33,053 bases of DNA from Nitrososphaerales archaeon (GCA_030041295.1 JASHOD010000127.1:1-33053), one strand, 5' to 3'. Shown: positions 1 through 8,296, numbered from the stretch's first letter. Made by a program: numbers and translations. The notes: a model not told the origin generated them from the letters alone.

Positions 1-258
1 CGAATCATTTTTGCGTTCAGCCATAAATTTCATGCCTTCTGGGCTATCCCACCAATCCGGCCCAGAGGGATGATATCCTCTCTCGATTGCCATTTCCTTC
101 AGCATATCCCCGCCTGCAATGTGACGTAGGCCGAACCTTTTCGCAATTACTTCTGCTGCGGTGGTCTTCCCGACTGATGGCATGCCCGAGATCACAACTG
201 AAATTTTTTTCCGGGCGATTTGAGTCGAGCTATTCTTTGACCCTTTTGGCTTAGCCAA
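1..258 (-). CDS. cmk: Cytidylate kinase, archaeal type (3' part cut by window edge)
   Basis: Phosphorylates CMP/dCMP with ATP in the cytosol. I translated this frame by hand from the minus strand. After a short basic leader it reads a beta strand and a Walker A loop (GMPSVGKTT, residues 25-33 from the TTG start at 258), then a GGD motif and a segment rich in Trp, Pro and Asp (PDWWD) that resembles archaeal Cmk-like kinases. 86 residues are visible and the gene continues beyond base 1. No ATG precedes the conserved part. TTG at 258 is the most economical start, but the frame stays open to another TTG at 312. Position after DUF106 and Adk matches the usual archaeal order SecY-Adk-DUF106-Cmk. 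Family call is good; the start is uncertain. Confidence 0.8.
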   Translation of the reverse strand, partial: MAKPKGSKNSSTQIARKKISVVISGMPSVGKTTAAEVIAKRFGLRHIAGGDMLKEMAIERGYHPSGPDWWDSPEGMKFMAERKNDS

Positions 259-427
259 AGCGAATGCAATTTGCTTATTTTTTCGAAGACTGTTATGTGT
301 GTTTCTCGACAAAGAAAGCTATCTTATGAGAACTAATTAGGGAGAAATCTATAGTCCGAAGGGTAATCTAGAGAGGTTATGCCCTAATCCAGTTGAGTCT
401 GATTTAGAAAGCCTAACAGTACTCGAT

Positions 428-994
428 TCAATAGTCGAAGGTTAGACCAAAGAGTCGGTTTATCAAAGTGCTAAATGTAAATGAGCATACGAAATACCAG
501 ACCCAGAACGGAACCGTAGCCGCTGCAAAGATGTAAGGAATGTAAATTGGGACGGTGATAAGTGGCACGCTATGCGAGCAAATGAATGTCAAAGTGTTAC
601 AATTCATGTAACCACTGACCAAATAGTATAGTCCGAACAGAGGAATCATAAACAGAAAAGTTGGCTTCATTTGCTCTTTGCTCATCTCCATTTGCATCTT
701 GTTCATCTGTTGCTGTTTCTTTTTCATCTTGTCTTGCTTTTGCTTGTCTCCTTCGCGCATCGCTTGAGTCATTTCTGAGCGAAACGCTTTCAGTTCCTGC
801 GTATAGCGACGCATCTTGTCGACGTCAGTAAGCTTTAACCTTCCGACGGCGTAGAGCAAATTCACGCCGATTGCCATTCCCACCACAAGAAAAATCTTGT
901 ACCAGTCCACTGAAGTCGGCGACGAACCCACGGCGATTCTGCTAGAGCCCAAAAGTCCTAGAAGAGTTAACAGATGAACAACCTCGGGAATCAT
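428..994 (-). CDS. DUF106 / EMC3-TMCO1-like membrane protein (Oxa1 superfamily)
   Basis: 188 residues. The sequence shows a hydrophobic segment near residues 33-50 and a highly charged, Lys/Gln/Met-rich stretch (about 60-110) that should form a coiled coil on the cytosolic side. Hydrophobic segments follow near 112-130 and 145-185. This is the three-segment layout of archaeal DUF106 proteins, which belong with YidC/Oxa1/EMC3 insertases. The likely role is inserting membrane proteins co-translationally with the ribosome and SecY. Its place between adk and cmk, in the same operon as SecY, is the standard archaeal context. The N-terminus has a further short hydrophobic run (residues 5-17). Family assignment is firm; the insertase function follows from family knowledge. 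Confidence 0.88.
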   Translation of the reverse strand: MIPEVVHLLTLLGLLGSSRIAVGSSPTSVDWYKIFLVVGMAIGVNLLYAVGRLKLTDVDKMRRYTQELKAFRSEMTQAMREGDKQKQDKMKKKQQQMNKMQMEMSKEQMKPTFLFMIPLFGLYYLVSGYMNCNTLTFICSHSVPLITVPIYIPYIFAAATVPFWVWYFVCSFTFSTLINRLFGLTFDY

Positions 995-1037
995 TTGAGC
1001 GTCTGCACTATACTCCTAACCATGTTTCCGTATATAT

Positions 1038-1646
1038 TTAGCTTGACGCAATTGCATTCACTATAGTTTCAGCGGTTTGTTCGATATGGCCCTCCGAGTT
1101 TACCGCCACAAGTGCCGGACATCCGGTTATCACGGTCGAGGCAAATAACAGGGAATTGGCGGCGCCAAGTTCTCGTTGGAGAGACTCCTCTGTGGCTTCA
1201 TCACGAATTCTGGTCTGGTCGCTCTTTCTCCGATTCAATATCTCTTCGGGAGTAGCTGTGACCATAATCAGATTTGTCGGTTTCAAAGCTTGAAGGACGT
1301 TCATTGGGATCCCCGGCCAGAACCCTTCCTTTGTGGAAATAAAGAGATGAGTGTCTACAATAACGATCTCATCGTCCATTCTTGAGATCGCGGTCGCAGC
1401 GTGGACTTGAAGTTCCCGCTGAGCCTCGATCGAAAGTTTGCGCATCTCGTCGCGAGACTTCAAATTGTGAATCTTGGATGCCTGCTCAAGCATCACCGTA
1501 CCGTAGTTAACTACGTTCGCATTTTTTCCTTTAGAACGTAGGATATCTAGAACTTTGGATACGACAGTTGTCTTTCCAACGCCCGGGATACCGACGATCA
1601 CAATCCTACGAGATCTTTTTGGTACGGCAGACGCATTGGCAGCCAT
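1038..1646 (-). CDS. adkA: Adenylate kinase, archaeal AdkA type
   Basis: Catalyses ATP + AMP to 2 ADP in the cytosol. The 202-residue length and Walker A loop GIPGVGKTT (residues 19-27) fit the archaeal AdkA family rather than the bacterial LID-containing Adk. Other matching features are the NYGTVMLE segment and the stretch RDEMRKL, followed by Q/H/A-rich helices and VDTHLF. A poorly conserved 13-residue basic leader precedes the P-loop strand. The ATG start at 1646 is preceded by a purine-rich GAGGAGTG. A 119-base gap separates it from secY upstream, one of the larger gaps in the train, so a secondary promoter is possible, but I see no clear TATA box. Adk behind SecY is conserved across archaea and bacteria. 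Confidence 0.93.
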   Translation of the reverse strand: MAANASAVPKRSRRIVIVGIPGVGKTTVVSKVLDILRSKGKNANVVNYGTVMLEQASKIHNLKSRDEMRKLSIEAQRELQVHAATAISRMDDEIVIVDTHLFISTKEGFWPGIPMNVLQALKPTNLIMVTATPEEILNRRKSDQTRIRDEATEESLQRELGAANSLLFASTVITGCPALVAVNSEGHIEQTAETIVNAIASS

Positions 1647-1765
1647 TTTTGAAAACTACACTCCTCGTCTAAATCAATCAGCAAGTAAACGAGTAAATTT
1701 GCTTTTGGTTTAGCCGCAGGTAAAAACTCGGATCGATATCTGGAAGGGTGTACCCGATACGTGTG

Positions 1766-3247
1766 CTACGTTCTACCGAGCATGGCACCTAGCCTCGGCA
1801 TCATGGACTCTAGCTGCTCCTTTACCAGCATCTGGTAATACTGGATTATGATATCTACCATAAGGAGGAGACCGACTCCGGTTCCGAACACGCCAAATAG
1901 GCTTGTCACGGAAGCTAGAAGACCAATAAAGATGCCTCCGATTATGGTGATCACAGGGATATACTTGGCCAGTATCGCTTCTACGGAAGCACCCGTTCGC
2001 CTAAATCCAGGGACCATCACGTCAGCCCCGATCAAGTTCTTGGCTGCTGCTTTAGGAGAAAGGCCCCCGATCTCGACCCAGATTCTAGCGAACATGACGG
2101 AAAACGCGACCGCGAAGAGTACGTACGTTAATGCCCTAATTAAATCGGCATGGGGCACAAGAATATCGTTCGGGGATGTCATGTAGTAGATTAGACTTCC
2201 TTTCAGGGGAACGTACGATAATGGAGTCGCCCCCTGTTGTGATACCGAAGTCAGGTTGTACTGGGCGAGATAATTGAACCAGTGGTTATAGTTTCCAACA
2301 GGTGCAGCCGGATTATTGTTGTAATCATACGCCTTCCACAAATATGCAAAGAAGAAGGATAGGTTTGCCGTTAGCGCGGAGAATAGTATGACGGGGATGT
2401 TCGAGACGTAAAGCAGCTTTATTGGATATACTCCGGCGAATCCTCTGTACTTTGTCGATGTGATAGGAATTTCAATTCTCATGCCCTCGACGTAAACGAC
2501 GACAAGAATCGCGGTAACAGTGGTACAGAGCCCAAGGATATTTGGGAACTGCGAAGCTTCGACTCGAAATATTGCGCTGTACGGATGTCCTGCAAAAGCT
2601 GAACTGATCAGATACGGGATAGCGCCGTAGTATTCGCTCACCCCGCTCGAAACAGAGACCGAAAGCGGACTGAGCATATCCCACATGACTTTCTGCGCTA
2701 CTCCTGCGAGAATGAAAAGACTAACGCCGCTACCAATACCCCAGCCCTTTTGGACCATTTCATCCAGAAGCATCACAATGATTGAAGCTCCTAGTAACTC
2801 GAAGAAAATTGCGATCGCAGCAGAAGGCGAGATAGATCCAAACAAGCCTCCGATTAGATAGGCAGAAGACTCTACCACGATTACAATAATCGTAAGCAGT
2901 TTCGTCGCGGAAGTGAAGATTGATCTATCATCGGGGTTTTGAAAATCCACTTTGATGATTTCAGAGCCCGCGAGTAGCTGGAGAATCAAGCCTGCTGTGA
3001 CAATAGGCCCAATCCCCAATGTCATGAGTGTACCCTGAGCTGAGGCAAAAATGACGCTCGAATACGAGAATTGGCTCTGAGCACCGATCTGAACTCCTGT
3101 TAAAGGAGTAACCGCCATAACAAGGTAAACAACCACTGCGATGGCAGTCCAGATGAGTTTCTCATTAAGGGATGGTTTTCTAATGGGTTTTTTTATCTCT
3201 GGGAGAACAGTTGCGGCTCCTTTCACAAAATCCCTGATACCACTCAT
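1766..3247 (-). CDS. secY: Preprotein translocase subunit SecY (Sec61 alpha)
   Basis: Forms the protein-conducting channel of the cytoplasmic membrane with SecE and SecG/Sec61 beta. 493 residues with about ten hydrophobic segments. The first begins near residue 31 after a basic cytosolic leader with the family signature pattern (KPIRKPSLNEKLIWT). The plug region follows it (LTGVQIGAQSQFSYSSV), then a GPIVTAGLILQLL segment typical of archaeal SecY TM2. A long periplasmic loop with Asn/Tyr-rich sequence lies around residues 310-345. ATG start. It sits in its normal place between L15 and Adk. Length is slightly above the usual 430-480, mainly because of that external loop. Confidence 0.96.
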   Translation of the reverse strand: MSGIRDFVKGAATVLPEIKKPIRKPSLNEKLIWTAIAVVVYLVMAVTPLTGVQIGAQSQFSYSSVIFASAQGTLMTLGIGPIVTAGLILQLLAGSEIIKVDFQNPDDRSIFTSATKLLTIIVIVVESSAYLIGGLFGSISPSAAIAIFFELLGASIIVMLLDEMVQKGWGIGSGVSLFILAGVAQKVMWDMLSPLSVSVSSGVSEYYGAIPYLISSAFAGHPYSAIFRVEASQFPNILGLCTTVTAILVVVYVEGMRIEIPITSTKYRGFAGVYPIKLLYVSNIPVILFSALTANLSFFFAYLWKAYDYNNNPAAPVGNYNHWFNYLAQYNLTSVSQQGATPLSYVPLKGSLIYYMTSPNDILVPHADLIRALTYVLFAVAFSVMFARIWVEIGGLSPKAAAKNLIGADVMVPGFRRTGASVEAILAKYIPVITIIGGIFIGLLASVTSLFGVFGTGVGLLLMVDIIIQYYQMLVKEQLESMMPRLGAMLGRT

Positions 3248-3350
3248 TCTAAATTCCAGACCAGACTATAGTACTATATCTTGTTGTTTCCTTGATATCG
3301 GAAATCCTCTTCATCTCTACAAAGACAATACAAGTCTGTATTCTTTGACT

Positions 3351-3860
3351 TCAAGAAGAGTTTTTCTCGGTCGCCGGCGACTCCTTCTTTCCTTCTCCCT
3401 TTGAAGCTTTTCCCGATGAACCGGCAGACGTTTGTTCGGAATCCTCTCTTGACTCTACCTCAACTGAACCCCCTGCTGCCTTGATCTTTTCAATAGCGCT
3501 CGCCGACGCTCGGGATATCTTGATAGTCAAAGCATGCGATACATTGCCTTGACCCAACAGCTTATCGTAACCCATGGCTGTGAGATCAAGTTGTTTAGTT
3601 TCGTTAGAAATAGTCTCCATTATCCTCGAAAGATCTTCAAGGTTCAGCCAACGTTTGGTCACAGTTTGCTTCGGAGGCCTAAAGTCATTGTGTCCAAAGT
3701 GGTCAGGCGCGTACTTTACAGTGTAGCTCCACTTGTGTTTGTGCATGCCCGCCATCCCAGTTCCTCCTCTAGATCCACTGTGACGATGCTGGGCAATCTG
3801 ACCCCAACCGTGGGTCCTCGAACCTCTTTGTCGCCTAACTTTTCTTAACCTAGTAGCCAT
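3351..3860 (-). CDS. rpl15: Ribosomal protein L15 (uL15)
   Basis: Large-subunit protein that binds 23S rRNA late in assembly. 169 residues from ATG. The N-terminal Arg/Gly-rich segment (RKVRRQRGSRTHGWG, then GSRGGTGMAG) is the conserved rRNA-binding arm. The middle carries the usual archaeal HFGHNDF motif. The family core ends near residue 137 (GSVEVES), and the last 30 residues are a Ser/Glu/Lys low-complexity tail. The gene is followed by a 103-base gap before secY and preceded by L30 with 26 bases between. The tail matches a habit seen in several neighbours (S3, L29, L32e). Confidence 0.96.
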   Translation of the reverse strand: MATRLRKVRRQRGSRTHGWGQIAQHRHSGSRGGTGMAGMHKHKWSYTVKYAPDHFGHNDFRPPKQTVTKRWLNLEDLSRIMETISNETKQLDLTAMGYDKLLGQGNVSHALTIKISRASASAIEKIKAAGGSVEVESREDSEQTSAGSSGKASKGEGKKESPATEKNSS

Positions 3861-3886
3861 CGCAGTGTATCCTCATTGTGGTTCCT

Positions 3887-4390
3887 TTAGACCATCTTCT
3901 CTACAATTTTGGGTAAATCTTTGTTGGGGCCCAAAATTCCGCCTTCGCCATACTGTCTCCGAATAGATCTTTTGAATCCTCCTCTCGGCGGACTTAACCT
4001 AAAAAATTGCCTAAACCCAAGGTCTTTGCCGAGAGAAGCCCGGCCCTCAGTAAGAGCAGTTGCGAGCTCAGAATAGGAAGCGTATCCAAATTCCTTCAGC
4101 TTGGTCTCGTCAAACTTTCTCCCATCTGATAACTCGGCCCGATTTGAAAGTATCGATTTTGCTGTTTCAGCGTCTAACTTGCACCACGCGAGATGCTCCT
4201 TTGCAGATTTGAGCATTCCACGATAAACATCATCGTCAGGTACTATCGTAGCGTTGTATCTATGCAACAATTTTAGTTGTACCAATGTCTGCCTTACTGG
4301 TCTTCTCGTATTGACCAAGCCTCTCATGTTGATAACCAACAGACTTGAGGTTGGCGCTGTCCTGCCTTCCGACTTTTGTTCGCTCGTAAT
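3887..4390 (-). CDS. rpl30: Ribosomal protein L30 (uL30); start unresolved, possible AUU start
   Basis: Large-subunit protein, archaeal long form. The first conserved strand reads LLVINMRGLVNTRRPVRQTL, followed by LLHRYNATIVPDDD, the typical uL30 N-half. The C-terminal half has the archaeal extension with FRLSPPRGGFKRSIRRQYGEGG. The nearest conventional start is TTG at 4339, which cuts into the first strand and has no Shine-Dalgarno match; ATG at 4327 is worse. The frame stays open upstream to the S5 stop, without any ATG, GTG or TTG. Within it, ATT at 4390 lies four bases after GGTGA. I therefore give 4390 as a candidate start (167 residues); the conservative form is 3887-4339 (150 residues). 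Identity is firm, start is not. Confidence 0.85.
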   Translation of the reverse strand: MTSEQKSEGRTAPTSSLLVINMRGLVNTRRPVRQTLVQLKLLHRYNATIVPDDDVYRGMLKSAKEHLAWCKLDAETAKSILSNRAELSDGRKFDETKLKEFGYASYSELATALTEGRASLGKDLGFRQFFRLSPPRGGFKRSIRRQYGEGGILGPNKDLPKIVEKMV

Positions 4391-4414
4391 CTCTTCACCT
4401 AATATACTATCTAA

Positions 4415-5140
4415 CTAATGTACAACCCCGATGCCGTGAATTCTCTTGAGAGCGTCGTAGACCGCGTTTGCGATCGAAGACATTGTACTTGTCGACCCAT
4501 AAGTTCGCGTCCACGCATCTTTTATCCCAGCTAACGTCAGAAGATTTCTAACTGTTTCCCCAGCGACAAGACCTAATCCTCTAGGACCAGGAATTATTTC
4601 AACTCGAACACTTCCGCCCTTGCCGCTTATCCTGAAGGGAACAGAATGGTTTCTGCCGCAACGGCATTCCCAGCTTCCACACCCAAGCTTCACGGGTATC
4701 AGATTCAAGTAAGCATCATTTGTTGCCTTGTCTATTGCATTTCGCATTTGTACGGCCTTTCCCCTGCCGACACCAAACCAGCCTGCTTCGTTGCCCACGG
4801 CTACTACAGCCGCGAATTTTGTGACCTCGCCTGCATCTGTTTGCTTCTGGACTATACCAACGCTTACTACATTCGTCTTCATGTCAGGGGCGAGCATCTT
4901 GATTATCTCCGCCTCTTTGATCTTCTGCCCGCTCTCGAAAATCTCCTCGAGCGAGGTAATCTTTCCCTCGGAAACCAGAGACCCAAGTCTAGTTTTAGGT
5001 ACCCACGGCTGTTGTTCAGGCTCGCGGTCTCTTCTTCTATCGGAAAACCTGCCGCCCGATCTCCCCCGAGGTCCGCCTGATTCGGATGACCGCTGCTCAG
5101 ACGGAGGTCTACTTTCAGTTGTCGTTGGTGTTTGTGCCAT
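4415..5140 (-). CDS. rps5: Ribosomal protein S5 (uS5)
   Basis: Small-subunit protein important for decoding accuracy and mRNA entry. 241 residues from ATG. The first roughly 50 residues are a Ser/Arg/Gly/Glu-rich low-complexity extension (SGGPRGRSGGRFSDRRRD). The core then begins WVPKTRLGSLVSEGKI, the usual archaeal S5 start. The S5 dsRNA-binding part (VVAVGNEAGWFGVGRGKAVQMR) and C-terminal domain (GPRGLGLVAGETVRNLLTLAG) are intact. A Cys-x-x-x-x-Cys-x-Cys cluster (CGSWECRC) occurs at about residue 155. It lies between L18 and L30 as in other archaea. Confidence 0.96.
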   Translation of the reverse strand: MAQTPTTTESRPPSEQRSSESGGPRGRSGGRFSDRRRDREPEQQPWVPKTRLGSLVSEGKITSLEEIFESGQKIKEAEIIKMLAPDMKTNVVSVGIVQKQTDAGEVTKFAAVVAVGNEAGWFGVGRGKAVQMRNAIDKATNDAYLNLIPVKLGCGSWECRCGRNHSVPFRISGKGGSVRVEIIPGPRGLGLVAGETVRNLLTLAGIKDAWTRTYGSTSTMSSIANAVYDALKRIHGIGVVH

Positions 5141-5189
5141 TTCTTTCTAAATCTCACTGCAATTGTTTATCTTACTATTTTTGGATAGC

Positions 5190-5783
5190 CTACAGATTGT
5201 TTGAGGCTCCGAGTGAAGATTGCACTTGTTCAAAATGTGTTGGATAGTCCGAAGGATTCAAGCCCTTCGAAAGTACTCGCGAAAACATCTGTTTGTACTC
5301 GGAAGCATCTTCCGACTCTAACTCTTTAGCATAGTCTGCGATATGTTTGCCATTCAATCTATTCTTTTCGGGAATGATCTCTTTGTCAAACTCAATCTGA
5401 AGCCCTCCGTCTTTGGCTCCCGCCAAGAACGCGGATAATCTAGAACCGTGCACAAACCTAGACACGCCAGCATAAGCAATTGCTTCAGTGACTTTGTTTT
5501 CCTTCGCTTTCCTGCCTAATAACAAGCCCGAAAGATAAGCGGATGGCAGGTTCTTTGTAGATCCTTTCCAACCGTATTTCTTCGCGAGAGTTCTAGAAGA
5601 TGAGGAACATAAGGCAATGTCCCCGTTCGCCGCCGACTTCATCACTTGGCCGTAGATGTAACGATTCGAAACGTGAACAGTAAGGAATGGTTTCTTGCCT
5701 AGTATAATCCCTTTGCGTTTTCGATAGTCAGTCTTGCCTTCTCTCCTTCGTTTAGCTATCTGGACATATTGTTGCCTTGCCAT
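5190..5783 (-). CDS. rpl18: Ribosomal protein L18 (uL18)
   Basis: 5S rRNA-binding protein of the central protuberance. 197 residues from ATG, the archaeal/eukaryal length. It begins with the RRREGKTDYRKRKG motif diagnostic for archaeal L18/eukaryotic L5. The 5S-binding segment TVHVSNRYIYGQV follows, then the GLLLGRKA helix and a C-terminal FDKEIIPEKNRLNGKHIADY segment. It sits between L19e and S5 with short gaps of 28 and 49 bases, so it is co-transcribed. Confidence 0.96.
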   Translation of the reverse strand: MARQQYVQIAKRRREGKTDYRKRKGIILGKKPFLTVHVSNRYIYGQVMKSAANGDIALCSSSSRTLAKKYGWKGSTKNLPSAYLSGLLLGRKAKENKVTEAIAYAGVSRFVHGSRLSAFLAGAKDGGLQIEFDKEIIPEKNRLNGKHIADYAKELESEDASEYKQMFSRVLSKGLNPSDYPTHFEQVQSSLGASNNL

Positions 5784-5811
5784 TTTTTCAACTTCACGCT
5801 CTCTTCTTCGT

Positions 5812-6255
5812 TTACCTGCGACCTAGCTTCGTGAGCTCTTCGTCTAGCCTTCTCCTTGTCCTTATTTGGGCTCCTTTAACCTGTCTGTAAAGTAATTTGA
5901 AATTCTCATTCGTCAGTTCTCCACGGTCTCGCATCGTTTTCAATATGTGTCTAAGCATTCTGACGCGAGTAACCCACACTCTTTTCTTGCCTGCCCTAGC
6001 TCCCTGAGCTCCTTTCTTAGACCCCTGACCCCTGCCCCGCTTTTTGCTTTTTAGATGCCTTAGTCGAACTCGTCCTCTCGAATTTCCTCTTGCGGGTTCA
6101 ACCCAGATCAGTCCTGCGGATATCCATCCACGAACATTCTCCCGCGTAATTGCATCTTGAAGTTGTTCCGTGGCTTCAGGGTCAATTTTTACTCGGGATT
6201 CACCTACCCCGAGCACCTGCGCGGCCATTCTGCGCTTGCTACTCAAATCAACCAA
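5812..6255 (-). CDS. rpl19e: Ribosomal protein L19e (eL19)
   Basis: Archaeal/eukaryotic large-subunit protein that contacts 23S rRNA and bridges to the small subunit. 147 residues from the start codon, typical length. It opens with LSSKRRMAAQVLGVGESRVKIDP. The middle is a very basic RNA-binding stretch (RLRHLKSKKRGRGQGSKKG), and a C-terminal helix (LLYRQVKGAQIRTRRRLDEEL) follows. L19e after L32e is the archaeal order, with only 10 bases between the two genes. Confidence 0.96.
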   Translation of the reverse strand: MVDLSSKRRMAAQVLGVGESRVKIDPEATEQLQDAITRENVRGWISAGLIWVEPARGNSRGRVRLRHLKSKKRGRGQGSKKGAQGARAGKKRVWVTRVRMLRHILKTMRDRGELTNENFKLLYRQVKGAQIRTRRRLDEELTKLGRR

Positions 6256-6265
6256 ATCGATCTAA

Positions 6266-7114
6266 TCACTTTTCCTTGCTCTTCTTTTTCTTTGATTGTT
6301 TTTTCTTGGATTTTGCCTTGGAAGCTTTCTTTGTAGCAGACTTCTTTGCGGATTTCTTCTTTGCTGCTTTGGAAACCTTCTTTGGTTTTGATTTCTCTGT
6401 CGGCTCTGCTTCTGTCTCTTCTTGTTGCTCCGTTTTCTCCTCCGTCACAACGACCCCACTTGGCTCTTCTGGAGTAGATGTGATCTCGTGTTGCTCGGTT
6501 TCAGAGACAGGTGTTGTTTCCTCGATCGGTTGTTCTCCCTCTTGCTGTGACTGCTCTTCTGATGATTGAGCAGATGTACCGGTCTCTGGCGCTGCTTCTT
6601 CTTTTCCAGTCATGACCGGTTTTTCCTCTTCTTCCTTCTCTTTTTCTTCACCTTGAGGAGATTTGACTTCAGAAGGTAGCAGTCCCCTGCCGTTGAGGAC
6701 GCGGATTCCCAATTCTCTCGCTCGTATCGCTAGCTCAATTTTCTTACGTCTTCCAACAGTGGCTGCCAGTCTCGCTGCGTCGTAGTCTTTCGAGAGTAAT
6801 TCGAGTTCTATCTTGTTGTGAACGAGAACGTCTCGGTAACCCGACGGATGAAGGCCTCGTGCTTCCCTCGGACCTCGATATCCAATCTTGACTAGTGCGG
6901 GCCACCCCTTTACTGAAAGACGCATATGGCTATCAACACCTTTTGGCTTGCGCCAAGGATCGTGAATTCGAACGTATCGCCAAGATTCCTGTCTTTGAAA
7001 CTCTGGAGTCTTCGATTTTTTCAAGGCCCTCATCTGCAGATACTCTTGAATATCTGCTCGTGATGGACGATGAACTAGTTCTTTGTGAGATGTCGGTTCT
7101 TGACTCTGGCTCAA
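6266..7114 (-). CDS. rpl32e: Ribosomal protein L32e (eL32) with very long C-terminal tail
   Basis: Archaeal/eukaryotic large-subunit protein. 282 residues, about twice the core family size. Residues 1-130 hold the eL32 core: FQRQESWRYVRIHDPWRKPKGVD at about 39-61, then GYRGPREARGLHPSGY and the DVLVHN strand, closing at the GLLPSE segment. From about residue 148 the protein becomes acidic and Ser/Thr/Gln-rich (EKEKEEEEKP onward). Its last 45 residues are a Lys/Ala/Ser-rich tail resembling histone H1 C-termini. The tail is uninterrupted and in frame, so it is not a shadow frame. Codon use in the tail is simple and repetitive (TTC/CTT runs on the plus strand). The tail's function is unknown. Confidence 0.94.
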   Translation of the reverse strand: MSQSQEPTSHKELVHRPSRADIQEYLQMRALKKSKTPEFQRQESWRYVRIHDPWRKPKGVDSHMRLSVKGWPALVKIGYRGPREARGLHPSGYRDVLVHNKIELELLSKDYDAARLAATVGRRKKIELAIRARELGIRVLNGRGLLPSEVKSPQGEEKEKEEEEKPVMTGKEEAAPETGTSAQSSEEQSQQEGEQPIEETTPVSETEQHEITSTPEEPSGVVVTEEKTEQQEETEAEPTEKSKPKKVSKAAKKKSAKKSATKKASKAKSKKKQSKKKKSKEK

Positions 7115-7126
7115 AAATCAAACCAC

Positions 7127-7711
7127 CTATGCCTTGGTTTTCCTAATCCTCTCGTAGACATAGACTCCGTCTAGGAAGACTCTTTGGTCTTTGCGCTTTA
7201 CTGTCGTCGCCTGCTCTAGATTTGCGGCTGTCTGTCCAACATCCTTTATCGAAACCCCGTTTACGATAATATCTTCTCCCTGAACCTGGACCTTAGTGTC
7301 TCCAATGATTTCCGCTACTCGTGGAGATCTCTCGCCATAGAAATTTTCGACGAGGACTTTGTTACCTTGCACTTTTACAGTCACAGGGAAGTGAGCGAAA
7401 ATTACTTTGAGTTTGTACTCGTATCCGAATTGGACGCCGTGAATTGCGTTTGTGATCAGAGAACGAGCTGTGTTCAAAATCGCATTATCTGTTCGACGTG
7501 AACCGGTTGTTGTAATCTCAATCTTGGAACCTTCGATCTTTATCCCCACAGGAATCTTTGAAAAATCCTGTATGACCTTTCCGAGAGGGCCTGTTATCAC
7601 AAGTTGGCCGCTCTGAAAGCTGCCGCTCAGTCCCGAAGGCAGATCAATCGAGATGTTTTGGCCCTGATTCTTCTTGGAAATCTGTTGCTCTTGTTTAGTA
7701 GACATACCCAA
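7127..7711 (-). CDS. rpl6: Ribosomal protein L6 (uL6)
   Basis: Large-subunit protein near the factor-binding site. The two L6 repeats are visible. The first is around residues 35-110 (SGQLVITGPLGKVIQDFS, then HGVQFGYEYKLKV with FPVTVKVQGN). The second continues to about 180 (ENFYGERSPRVAEI, then GVSIKDVGQTAANLEQ). About 20 Gln/Lys-rich residues precede the fold. The first codon is TTG at 7711, eight bases after GGAGG; an ATG two codons later (7705) is the alternative. Either start overlaps the end of rps8 (stop at 7695), which implies translational coupling. Confidence 0.95.
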   Translation of the reverse strand: MGMSTKQEQQISKKNQGQNISIDLPSGLSGSFQSGQLVITGPLGKVIQDFSKIPVGIKIEGSKIEITTTGSRRTDNAILNTARSLITNAIHGVQFGYEYKLKVIFAHFPVTVKVQGNKVLVENFYGERSPRVAEIIGDTKVQVQGEDIIVNGVSIKDVGQTAANLEQATTVKRKDQRVFLDGVYVYERIRKTKA

Positions 7712-8087
7712 CTAATCTTCCTCCAAGACCCTTATCCTGAGCTTCGTTGTGAGACATGACACCTTGTGGCGTAGATACAATCAATATTCCTACGCCGACG
7801 GCGGGTAGAAATTGACGTTCCCAACGCGTGTATCCCGACTTTGTAACGCTGTACCGGGGAGATATGACTCCGCATCTATTGATCCTTCCCAACAGTTGAA
7901 CGCGAAACTTACCTCCTATTCCGTCATCAATGAATTCGAACTCGCCGATGTATTTGTTCCTCTGCATAGACCGGAGCACTTCCGAGGCTAGCTTAGATGC
8001 AGGAATGGCAAGGCACTCCTTCTTGTTTCTAATCTCATTGTTATAGATCGTCGAAAACAAATTTGCTACTACATTATTAGATGCCAT
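7695..8087 (-). CDS. rps8: Ribosomal protein S8 (uS8)
   Basis: Small-subunit protein binding the central domain of 16S rRNA. 130 residues from ATG, the usual archaeal length. It has the LFSTIYNNEIRNKKECLAIPASKLASEVL N-terminal domain split by the start of the first helix. The C-terminal signature STPQGVMSHNEAQDKGLGG corresponds to the bacterial STSxGxMT/S signature. The ending GGRLVGYVY is typical of archaeal S8. The last bases overlap the start of rpl6. Confidence 0.96.
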   Translation of the reverse strand: MASNNVVANLFSTIYNNEIRNKKECLAIPASKLASEVLRSMQRNKYIGEFEFIDDGIGGKFRVQLLGRINRCGVISPRYSVTKSGYTRWERQFLPAVGVGILIVSTPQGVMSHNEAQDKGLGGRLVGYVY

Positions 8088-8124
8088 ATCTCTCTTTTCT
8101 CAACTCCCTTTTCCTAATTTCCTG

Positions 8125-8289
8125 TTAATCGTACTTCTTGAAACCGATTTTTGTCGCAACTTCTCTGAAGCATTGTCGACAAAGCATAAGATTGTACTTT
8201 TGAATCAAAGCACCATATTGTCCGCAGCGTTTACAGTACCTGGATCCTTTACCAAAATTACGAGTTTTTCCGTGTCTTTCTTTTGGCAT
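8125..8289 (-). CDS. rps14: Ribosomal protein S14, zinc-binding type (uS14)
   Basis: 54-residue protein from ATG at 8289 to TAA at 8125, found by translating the gap between rps8 and rpl5. It begins [19 protein letters not shown]. Two Cys-x-x-Cys pairs are present (C19, C22, C37, C40), the zinc ribbon of the short archaeal S14. The C-terminal [11 protein letters not shown] is the family end. It belongs to the head of the 30S subunit. The length is normal for the family. Only 7 bases separate it from the end of rpl5. Confidence 0.96.
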   Translation of the reverse strand: MPKERHGKTRNFGKGSRYCKRCGQYGALIQKYNLMLCRQCFREVATKIGFKKYD

Positions 8290-8296
8290 GTGTTAA

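Noticed and set aside
4646..5157. Three overlapping frames over rps5
   Set aside because: All are shadows of the S5 Arg/Gly-rich coding sequence.
6150..6569. Plus-strand frame opposite L19e/L32e, very Phe- and Ser-rich
   Set aside because: It is the complement of the Lys/Glu codons in the L32e tail and has no independent support.
6266..6700. Simple repeat or CRISPR-like array in the L32e tail region
   Set aside because: The repetition is of Lys/Ser codons within an open frame; there are no regular repeat and spacer units.
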